A DNA stretch of 64,000 bases, taken from assembly GCF_001649575.2 (NCBI RefSeq), contig NC_051434.1, positions 9,550,412 to 9,614,411 on the forward strand, written 5' to 3'. The stretch comes from Kryptolebias marmoratus. Taxonomy: Eukaryota; Chordata; Actinopteri; Cyprinodontiformes; Rivulidae. The notes beneath the pieces were generated by a model. It saw nothing but the letters and a program-made list of their open reading frames with translations, did no database searches and was not told the origin of the DNA. Of this stretch, positions 55,601-64,000 are shown in pieces (position 1 is the stretch's first letter; each line of letters opens with the position of its first letter). A program made the position numbers and the translations under genes.

Positions 55601-58600
55601 GTTATTGAATCAATTCAACAAAACCAAGAACAAAATCAAAATCAGAACAAGATAAAAAGATAAAAATAATATTATTAATAATAGATTTATTTTACTCTCA
55701 TGTTAATCAGATGTCTCAGGACACTTTCCTGTGACGGCTCCTCATTTTTTTCAGTGATTATTTAATTTGCCATATGTTGTTTGCCCTTTTTACTCAGAAA
55801 AAAACCTCCCGTGAGACTGGATGTCAATACTTCAGTATGCAGAGAAGCAGCTCCTTAAAGTGACGATGAATACACCGAAACAATTAGCGAACAATCATTC
55901 AGTTATTTCAAGCAGCTCCAAACAGGCCGCATTATTAGTTGTCTCGCTTTACTCCCTTTAAACAGAGTAATCAGAGTGGAAATGACACCACAGCAGCCTG
56001 CTTTGCCGTTATCACATTTCTGATGCATAAAGAAAAAAAGCAAAAGGGTCAGGGGTCAAGAAAAGAAAAGAAAAAAAAATCATTTTCTTTGATCTCCAGG
56101 CATCTGTGTTGTCCCAGCTGATGAGAAAGCACCGGTCTGGATGGCTGCACAGTTAAGTTTTAACTGGCCAAGCTGCCGATACTTTACTTTTGTAAAAAGA
56201 AAACCGCAGCACGTCTCTCTTTAGCTTGGCTGATGATGGTATCTGCTCCCCGTTTTCCCAGGTGTGGACAGCAGTCGGGTTGCTAGAGCTCCATACTAAA
56301 CAGACACAGCCTTGACTGAACTCGACCGCTCTCTATTTGCTTAAACTTTTAGCCCTTTGTCAAACAGGGCTCTCTTCCCTCTGTTGAAAGTTTAGTCTGT
56401 GCGCAGTCCGCCGGTACCATCTACAAAAACAACTCAATTTTCCCCACAAAACAGAGACTTTAGAAACAGGGATGTTCATTTTTGTCATGCATGGTGCAAT
56501 TATGAACCAAAAACAAATATTAACAACAAGCTATTTTTGCAGTTTGGAAAAGATACATATGAGCTGCTGCCAGCAAGACGACCAAATCTGCCAGCCCCCA
56601 AAGCTCTTCGACACATTAACAGCCTTCGTTCACAAACCTTATTGTACTCCAAAAAAGAAGTAATTCACGAGATCAGCTTTGATACACTGTCTCTAAGATT
56701 TCACAACAAAAAGAAAAGTTGTTTTTCATGTAATACCAGTAAAAAAAAAAGTGAGAAAAGCAGAACTCCACATTCCTGTTAGTGTTATCTTTACCTAAAA
56801 TAACAGTCGGAGCGTCGCCTGCTCTACAGCTCATCTGCATCTCCATTTGCACGAACTCGAGCGAGATTATGAATGAGAAGAGAGTTCTCCCGCCATTTCT
56901 CCAGATCAACATCTGACAAAACGTCAAGCCAGTTAAATGAGCGTTGGAGTGACAGGTGAGTAAAGCAGGAACTGCTGCATTTCATTAAAACTCACTTGGT
57001 AGTTTCTATGAACTCTTGCAAACAAAAGGCAAAAAAATCTAAACCTTCTAAACCTTCGCTTTTACCTTAAGAAAAGAGTTCTAGTATTCATTTTTTACCC
57101 TGTATGCATAACTTTCAAACAGAAAAAGATGCACGTGACCCCAGAGTAACACTTAATAATTAATCATCAGTCGACTACACATGACTTCATTTTTACAATG
57201 GCGCCTTGAACACTTGACTGGACAGCTTCACTCACTGAGCCGGTCTTTCACCACAAATCTTTTGATACATCTCAGTTTATCCTTCCTACCTTGCCTCGAT
57301 CGCTCCTCCCTCCTTCTAAGTCTTTGTGCATGAGAAATAGACGTGACCCAGAACGACTGACTGCTCTTCCTCTCTCTCTCTGCGAACCTACAAATCAAAC
57401 TAAAGTTTTGATGTCATCAAGAATTGGACTCAGTGATTAGCCAAACCAATGATTAAACCTCAGGACATAAAGATATTGTAGACGGTGAATAAAAGTTGAT
57501 TATGGATGCAGAACCTCTCAACCAAAACAAATAAATAGAGAGATAGTGAAGTCCAGAGATTTTTAAGTCTACATTCAGAGGAATTATGATTGGTGTTATC
57601 TGAATGTTCCAAACTTTGGTGGTAAGAAAATCAAAGAAGGTTAAAAGGCCCATTGTCCTTAAGGGATCTCCCCAGTTTTACAACCATTTGGTCAGAAAGC
57701 ACCTAATGCATCTTCTTTAATGTCTCTTTGCTCTCACCGGAGATGAGGACCCGGCTATTATCTACAAAGAGAGTATTCCTGGAGAAAAAGCCACATAGTT
57801 CAGATCCGTACTCTTTGAAAAAAGGTCATCAGTTAAGGAGCTGCCATAAGTCCCCACGGGGGAGTAGCAGGCATTGTCAGCAGGATTCTCATTGTATCTT
57901 CACAAAACTGTGGCACGTGCTCAAGTGATTTCACCAACCATGGGAGACCTAAGGCTGGAAGGGAGGGTCAGGCAGATAAAAGAGATATGATATAACTATT
58001 GTTAAACGGAGAACGAGGAGGAAAAGGATGCACACAGGCACACAAGAGTTATCTGATCTGACGGTCAAAAGGTTCAAACAGCACTAAACAATCTGAGCAA
58101 TTAGTTCACTTCGATCTCATAGCTATAAGTTCAAATTAGGTCAAGTAAAACAAAACACGGTCCAATTAGTTTTTATTTCTCCTCTCCCCTTTTTGGGTTT
58201 CATCATTAAAGCTAATAACTTTCTTGAAACTCCCCTACATTATAGTCTGTGAAACAAACACACATTTTAACCTCTGACACCTTTTGTTTGCGCTCCAAGA
58301 TGATAATCTTCTTTCCCACCTTTTAAACAAGACAGGAAAGTATATTTTTTATGGGCTGAGCTGTCAGACGTCTCTGTTTTTCTGATTTCTGTCCACATGA
58401 AAGCTTAATCAGCTGGTGAGTCACTCTGATGTGATGCGTGTGAAGCCTTTTCTTTCATGTGTCTGCTGACCGGGAGGAACGGTGACACCACTGGTGACCC
58501 GTGCTCACAGGCTGGTACTGTCTGATACGGTCATTATGAACACACACACTTTCTCATCCCGGCAGCACACTGGGTGCACGGCATCTCCACTCAGGATGGA

Positions 58601-60669
58601 GGTACTCACACACTCACCTCTTTGTCCGGCTACTAACAAAGGACTGCAGACAGCTCAGTCAGCTTCTGCATCACATTCTTTTAAACCTTGTCATCATCTC
58701 AGTGTTGTGCTTAAACCACCAAAAACACACAGAAAACTCAGGGAAAAACAACTGGGTGTGTTTTAAGTTTTTTTTTTCTAAAGTGCTATGGACGGCTGCA
58801 GAAAGTGAATTATATTAATTCACAAGAAACATGGCTCTAGGGCTCTAAGAGGTGGAACCCTTCAGAGGTATAAATAGGAGAAGCTATGTATTTATTTAAG
58901 GCAAAACTGATTTATTATACTCCAAATGAAGTCTAACTCAACTCATATCATTACAGTCACATTCAGTATATTGAGTACACCAGAGGATGAAAAGGATATT
59001 TTAAATCTTTACTTTGACTGGATCTCCCATCTTGAATGAAGAAGGTGGTGCTGATGGTGGAGAGAAAACTACCTTCTAACTGGATGAAACCTCCAGCTCC
59101 ACCTTTAGTCAGCTCAGAGTGTCACTGGGTTCAAAACGCAACCTAAAACTCAAATAATAAAAACGTATAAACAATATTCAGAAGACACTGCAGCCTTCTT
59201 TGGGCCAAACTCATGTCAGTCAGACTGTGGTGAACGATCGTGAGGTTTGATGAGTTTAATATATGTCAGAGAACGTAGATGTTATAGAGTTCGTCTTCTG
59301 GGCTAAAGAATTAAGCAAACATCATCCCTCAAATCCATTATTCCCATTGTCATCCCTGGGAAAGTCTTGCTTATTTCAGGAAGAAAATGAAAAACCATAT
59401 TTTAGATATTTTAGAGCAGAATAGCTCTTTAGTCAGAGTCCTAACACTAAACTGAGCAGCCTGTAATTCTGACTTGTTAACAATTAAAACATTAGGAGCG
59501 TTTTGAAATGTAAAATTAACATAGGGGACCTCAAACTTTTAAGAAGCCGAATCTCCATAAGATCAAAAACTTCCAAAACTACATTTGAACCCTATTTTTG
59601 ACGAAAACCCACAACAAGACTTTTCAGAGCCTCATAGACAGCTTTTGTGTTTTAACCACGAGACGACAATTAAAACAATACCACGGAGTGCACGCAGTCA
59701 TTACAGAACCAAGTGAGGGACCTTCCAAGGAGGATTAAGGATATGAATAGATGTGAATGTTGATAGATTCATTTGTATGCTGGACGACTTGCTGGCACGC
59801 AGTCAACACCCACTCTAAATTTGGGATCAATGAGAAGCAGAGATGGAGAGAGGACTGCGTTCCCATTTAGTGCTCTGTGCTTTCGCTATTAAAACACACG
59901 CTCAGAAACGCAGCGAGCTCCTTAAGGAGACTCCCTTTTCATGCAGACCTTTTGTATCTCAGTAATGTCTGGTATGCCGGGACACAGGCTTTGCTCAATG
60001 ACCTGATTTCTATAGGACTGCCGAGGCACCCGTCTCTGTTTGTGTGCGAGTTCATCTGCCTGCAAGCCCTTCCTCTGGATAAGGCTCAGGACTTAACTGG
60101 GCAGACAGACTCAGACCCAGACTGATCCAGCAAATAAAGAGGCTGGAAAACAAAAACACACAAAGTCTTGCATGAAAAGGACCCAGAGTCGAGCATAACT
60201 GGATGAGAAAACATTCTGTGGCAGAACTTAATTCAAGGCAGCACAATCATTGCAGCCAAAGACGCAGTTAGTGTCAAAGATGTTGTTTTATAGGGATAGT
60301 ATCATCAAGATATGCAAAAAGCAATAACCTAACCAGATGTAATTGAAACCAATAAGCCGTTTCACACCACAAATTAGCTCAAAAAGGATACACAAAATCT
60401 AGCATAGAATTTCAGAATAAGTAGGGACAGTTTTCACAAACTTTACCTTGTTTCTGTATGAATATCCTCAGGAGCGGATGAGCCGTTGACACCGCCTTGC
60501 AAAAGTTGTCGTCGTTGTTAATCGGCAGCAGGTCCCCGTGGACGTCGGCGTAGCCAATCATCACCTCCATATTAGCAATGCGGTGAATGTGGAGTATGAG
60601 TTTGTAGAACTCCTCAAACTTGCCCGGCTTGACCCGGTCCAAAGAGAACCTGCGGAACTCTGCTCCATA
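37656..60669 (-). CDS. pard6g: Partitioning-defective 6 gamma (Par6), exons 2 and 3; 5' end outside the window
   Basis: Two coding exons are visible, 60669-60447 (223 bp) and 38749-37656 (stop at 37656-37658); they join in phase 1 (IQKQ-E-EVDY) across a 21.7 kb intron. The first encodes the PB1 domain ([37 protein letters not shown]), which pairs with atypical PKC. The second holds the semi-CRIB ([20 protein letters not shown]), bound by Cdc42-GTP, and a PDZ domain with the PLGF carboxylate loop and [14 protein letters not shown]. Together they act in apical-basal polarity. [16 protein letters not shown] near the C-terminus and [11 protein letters not shown] in the PB1 point to PARD6G, not 6A or 6B. 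The tail after the PDZ is about 190 residues, clearly longer than in human, and rich in Ser, His and Gln ([11 protein letters not shown]). The exon with the start codon was not found up to 64000. Confidence 0.93.
40284..40395 (+). repeat. Unnamed short repeat family, copy 1 (diverged)
   Basis: Contains ACTAATTGTTCATAACCTGT then CCACAGAAACCCACT, the core shared by the family in pard6g introns 1 and 2; GTTGTAGCTCTTT precedes it. Confidence 0.5.
41622..41773 (-). repeat. Dispersed repeat, copy 2, with a hairpin, cut by the N gap
   Basis: Inverse copy of 30931-31085. At 41720-41763 it holds a near-perfect palindrome with arms GGGGGAACCAAATATTTCAG and CTGAAATAATCTGTTCCCCC around a 4-base loop. 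The assembly breaks 10 bp later. Confidence 0.75.
41774..42221. other. Assembly gap, 448 N
   Basis: Unresolved bases in pard6g intron 2. Repeat fragments on both sides suggest that a transposable element spans the gap. Long open frames reported across it are artefacts of N. Confidence 0.98.
42222..42351 (-). mobile_element. End of a hAT transposon adjoining the gap
   Basis: On the minus strand the sequence starts CAGGGCCGGAAATTAGCACC at 42351 and continues with CCGCC/GCGGGT repeats (GCGGGTAAATATTTGAAGTG). Ends of this form belong to fish hAT elements. The element runs into the gap at 42221, so its length and coding content are hidden. Confidence 0.65.
45325..45396 (-). repeat. Unnamed short repeat family, copy 2 (partial)
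   Basis: The plus strand reads GTTGTAGATGGCTCTTTGAT then TGACCTCAGTTCGGAG, matching the copy at 47822-47914 and the complement of the forward copies. Confidence 0.5.
45623..45700 (+). repeat. Unnamed short repeat family, copy 3
   Basis: AGAGCCATCTACGCCAGGTA then TTAATTGTTCATAACCTTTC and CACAGAACC. It is closest to the copy at 61360-61445. Confidence 0.7.
45873..45955 (+). repeat. Unnamed short repeat family, copy 4 (diverged)
   Basis: AAGAGCTATGTGCAACAAAT then TTAATTGTTGTTAATCACAA and CCTTTTCACAGAATCC keep the order of the family blocks. Confidence 0.5.
47822..47914 (-). repeat. Unnamed short repeat family, copy 5
   Basis: The plus strand reads AGTTCAGATCTTTTGAAGAG, GGGTTCTGC, AAGGTTATAAACATTTAATA, GGTAGCTCTTTGATCAACCT, CAGTTCGAAG: the whole unit in reverse orientation. 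Confidence 0.65.
51126..51320 (+). other. Unrecognised short open frame, possible exon or gene fragment
   Basis: A 64-codon frame whose last 50 residues look protein-like: a Ser/Leu-rich helix-forming part ([20 protein letters not shown]) and an acidic end (KIEEDD, stop). A good acceptor (cttctaccag) lies just before the codon stretch [10 protein letters not shown], so it could be a terminal exon read from 51172. I recognise no family. No matching upstream exon was found. It may equally be chance or a decayed fragment. Confidence 0.2.
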
Positions 60670-61359
60670 CTGAAGAGACGGAAAAAGAAAACAAAAAGTT
60701 GATCCAACCAGAAGACGAAACGAGGTTGTAAAGTAAAGCGTGGTGCTGACAAGGCAGCTTCTGAGCATTACATAAAGTTAATTAGCATTTATACTTTGAA
60801 AAACCGGTTTTAAAAACAGCCAAAACACTTTTTTAACATTTGCATAACACAGCAACTGGAAACAATAACCTCAAGGGTAAAAAAAAAAAAGAAAGGAGCA
60901 AGAGTTGCTTATCTTGCACCTACTGCCTTCTTCTAGAAATAGTTCAACCTTGTAGAAACAAGGAAGCTAATTAACTTTTGCTGCTTTTGTGTGGGCTGTG
61001 ATAGGGTTGAGGAAAAAAATAAATAAAAAGCTAGCTCCTACCGAGCTTAAATTAGTATAGGAACTGAAAACGAGAGGAAAACCCGTCTATGGTCAATGAA
61101 CAGAACCATCAGATTTTAAAAATAAACCCAGAATGAGAGTGCCTTAAAGTCCAAGACATCTAAATAACTCGCTCCAACATACTTATTCAAAGACATTAAC
61201 ATCTCAGATGAAGCTTCAGGAAATAAAATGTAAAGTTTATTAAACAGTGTTAAAATACAACGCTATTTTAATTTTTTTTGTTTAAGACAGCAGCAATCCA
61301 ATTTGGCCTCAGCCCCTCTTCGACTAGCGGTTTAACTCTTTTTTTCCCCTCAAACTCAC

Positions 61360-61445
61360 AGAGCCATCTACAACAAGTAAGATATTAATTGTTCATAACC
61401 TTTCCACAGAACTCCACTTCAAAGGATCTGAACTTTCGCTGTAAG
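61360..61445 (+). repeat. Unnamed short repeat family, copy 6
   Basis: AGAGCCATCTACAACAAGTA, ATTAATTGTTCATAACCTTT, CCACAGAACTCCACTTCAAA, GGATCTGAACT. This is the best-preserved forward copy and lies in pard6g intron 1. Confidence 0.7.
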
Positions 61446-63953
61446 GGTCAAGGAGACGCTCAACATCTCTGAGTGGGAATAAAACCAGGAAATGGGATGC
61501 GCCCTAAGAAGGGAGTTCACGGAAAGCACATGATCTGACAAACACAAACACAGCACAGGGCACAAAAATCACAACTTAACAAACCGCAGGAATCGTGTGA
61601 ATCACAGACATAATTTGTAGGCTAAGGTGCTGTTTGTTAGAGTAATCCTTTGCTCACACTGGAAGAAAGTCCGTATCAGAGCGGGAAGAAGAAGACTGCT
61701 GACACTGTAGCTGAAGGGTAGGGGATACATTAACCTGCTCTGTAATTAGAAGATGACATACGAATTTAAGAGGAGGCATGTTAGGAGACTACGGGGAAGC
61801 CAGATTTACTTAAAGCAGCTTGAGAAGCAGCTTCTGGAAAACTTGGATACCAACTTCCGTTACAGGATGACACAATGAGCGGAGAAACAGGTTTTATCAG
61901 TGTTTAGCAGGGCTGTTAGCATTTTGGAAACCGAACGAAGCGGCTCGAACAGACTAATTAACTCTGTATAACTTGCACATTAACACTTGGCACAACAAAA
62001 TGTGCCTATCCTCCGTCACCTCTCCGATTATGAAAGTTTTCTCGGTACAAAATGTTGCGTTCGGCTTCAACAATCTGTTTTCACATGCAGAACCAGCCCC
62101 GGGCTACAGACAAGTCTCAACATGGAAGGATTAATCACAAGCTCAAATACTAAACCCAATACTAAGAATAAATCACTATCAGCATGACATCACTTGTCCT
62201 CCCTGCCAATCGGGACAAAGCGATGCCCAACAGGCTGAAACATGTCTGGGGCCTTTTAACTGACATGCAGCAGAAAATGGAAGATAACCAACCTGCGTCT
62301 CTGGTCGGCCCGGGCTTTAACATCATCCACGGCAGGTTAAAACAGTTTCAAAAGATCTTTTTTTTTTTGTTTGCTGCAATGATAATTACAGCACTAGTTT
62401 TTTTAAAAACAAAAAACAAATTGCACAGTTAAGGTTGAGTGGAGATAAAGAAAAAAAGAACCCTTACTCCCCTCTTTTCACCCACCTACACATAATCCTT
62501 ACACACACACTGTGATAAGAGCTTTAAGTGATTGAATCCAGTTCCTTACGAAGGCTCCACGACAGGCAGCCAGACACCTCCAGTGTTATCTCTGATAAGC
62601 TTATCGCTGGGACAGTTTCCCCTGAGAAACCCAAACATGAACCACGAGCACAGGAGGAGGAGGAGGAGGGGGGGTCACTTCAGCGTCACTTTTCCACCTT
62701 GTTCGCATTTCCTTGAGGACAACTGTGCAGATTATTGGTTTGGAGGCTCTGCTTAGCCTGCATCAAGTCAAAGGCTGTTTGATTCCAAGTTTTATGCATT
62801 CAAGCCCACACCTGATTTACATTATGCTGGCAAAGATGCTAAAACACACAGCTTTGTGTGTCGGAAAAAAACAAAGAGAGAAGAGTGAGGAACTGATATA
62901 AAGTTCAACAACATTGTGATCACATTATTTCTGTAATATTGTGCAGCTTTAATACATATTATTAAGTAACATGTTTACTTGATGTTTGAATTTCTGTGTT
63001 TGGAATAAACGTTGAGGGAAGACGCCGATAGCGCGAGGCTGAAAAGGACATTTTTACTTTCTACTAAATTAGCCACGCAGACTGGGTTTAATCTGGGTCA
63101 ATCTGGATTTAGACGAGTTTAAGACAGTGTTCACTCGGACCACGAGCCGAGACCAGACAACAGCGGCCGAGGCTGGGCTCGATCCAGATCAGACAGTAAA
63201 CAGCTGCGTTTCTGTTCACGGGCGAAGAAAGTCTGAGGTGATCTTTTCAAACGCTGCGTCATAAAAACACGCATGAAGTTCATTTCCTTTGACTGGCTTA
63301 AAAATACCTGATTAGTGTCCAAAAAAGGGGAGGAAGTACAGAAAATGCTGCATGTGGCTGGATTTAGAAATGAAGCTTGACTAAGGAAGACACTAAGACA
63401 CGAAGGTTCTCACCTACATATAAAGAAAAACTTGTTAAAAAACTCTTGTTAAGGAAAGAGGCCTGCTGCATGTTTCCCTTTATGTTCACAATTACTGGCC
63501 ATGTTTGTTGAGCCAACACAGAAACATCTTATTACTCGTATGAATAACCTGCTCTGTGCGTCACAACTGATTTGCATTTGGAAGCCACTACAACTTGGCT
63601 TTGTTTGTTTGTTTTTTTAATGACGAATGCCACCAAAAGCAAGCTAAGATTTTTATTTTTTTGTGAAACTGAGGATAGTTTTCAGTTTTTTCCCCCTATA
63701 GGGCATTCTTTAAAAAAATAAACTGGGTTTAGGCCTTATTCAACACTGATTGAATCACATTACTGCCATTCTGGACTGGACTTCAGTTGTTGGAGCAGGT
63801 TAAACTGGATTTAAAACAAATCAGAGCAACATTATTACCATGGGTTAGACCACATGGAAAACAATAAATCTTTAGAGCAAAGATTCAGAAAACTGATTTA
63901 TTTGTCAGAACAAGTATCAAACTAAAACTAACCCAAGAGAAAAAAACAAAAAC

Positions 63954-64000
63954 ATCCATCCATCCATTTTTTTTTACCCACTTCTCCTTTCTGGGTCACA
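63954..64000 (+). repeat. (CATC)n-tailed dispersed fish repeat, cut by the window edge
   Basis: CATCCATCCATCCATTTTTT then TACCCACTTCTCC and TTTCTGGGTCACA resembles a very common fish repeat that starts with a CATC run and continues with a CCCGCTTCTCC-like string. It continues beyond the window. Confidence 0.6.

Larger units (their letters stand above)
38750..60446 (-). other. pard6g intron 2 (21.7 kb), no recognisable gene
   Basis: I find no known protein on either strand. It contains an N gap, transposon pieces at 41622-42351, several copies of an unnamed short repeat (40284-48000), (CA)n runs (54899-54917 and others) and one unrecognised open frame at 51126-51320. A GC-richer stretch around 46220-46600 and another around 53090-53290 show no gene. 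Confidence 0.65.
60670..64000 (-). other. pard6g intron 1 (partial), no gene seen
   Basis: No coding sequence recognised and no match to the expected Par6 N-terminus. It contains one copy of the short repeat family and, at the right edge, a (CATC)n-tailed dispersed repeat. Confidence 0.6.

Overview
The window looks like genomic DNA of a bony fish. It is AT-rich and intron-rich, with GT-AG (twice GC-AG) introns, CpG-rich 5' ends, dispersed hAT-type and palindromic mini-transposons, a (CATC)n-tailed repeat at the right edge and two runs of N. The six recognisable vertebrate genes have fish-like protein sequences, and bloc1s4 is split into five exons. The species cannot be named from the sequence alone.

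Layout from left to right; all known genes are on the minus strand except the THAP gene. (1) 956-11084, laptm4b, a seven-exon lysosomal four-pass membrane protein. (2) 11085-13790, promoter and intergenic DNA. (3) 13790-20727, mtdh (metadherin), twelve coding exons and a long 3' UTR. (4) 20895-22742 (+), a THAP zinc-finger gene starting 167 bp from mtdh and pointing the other way; its 3' end and the DNA beyond it, to about 22950, are frame-broken remains of a P-element-like transposase. (5) 24216-28013, rrm2b, nine exons. (6) 28651-29490 plus an untranslated exon near 30760, nutf2-like. (7) 32422-34953, bloc1s4. (8) 34954-37150, intergenic. (9) 37656-60669, the second and third coding exons of pard6g, separated by a 21.7 kb intron; the first coding exon was not found and probably lies beyond the right edge.

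The genes are housekeeping or cell-organisation genes and do not form a pathway: lysosome (laptm4b), lysosome-related organelles (bloc1s4), RNA-binding scaffold (mtdh), dNTP supply (rrm2b), nuclear import of Ran (nutf2-like) and cell polarity (pard6g). Exon boundaries were worked out by hand; in every gene with a visible start codon the phases join to an uninterrupted reading frame (225, 492, 259, 355, 130 and 245 residues for laptm4b, mtdh, THAP, rrm2b, nutf2-like and bloc1s4).

The most unusual item is the THAP locus: a P-element-type transposase gene that keeps an intact DNA-binding domain, HCF-1-binding motif and coiled coil, has lost its catalytic part, and faces mtdh across a short shared promoter. 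Other points of interest are a perfect CLEAR (TFEB) palindrome before laptm4b, a p53-like site before rrm2b, two GC-AG introns, and an unnamed short repeat family with at least six copies inside pard6g.
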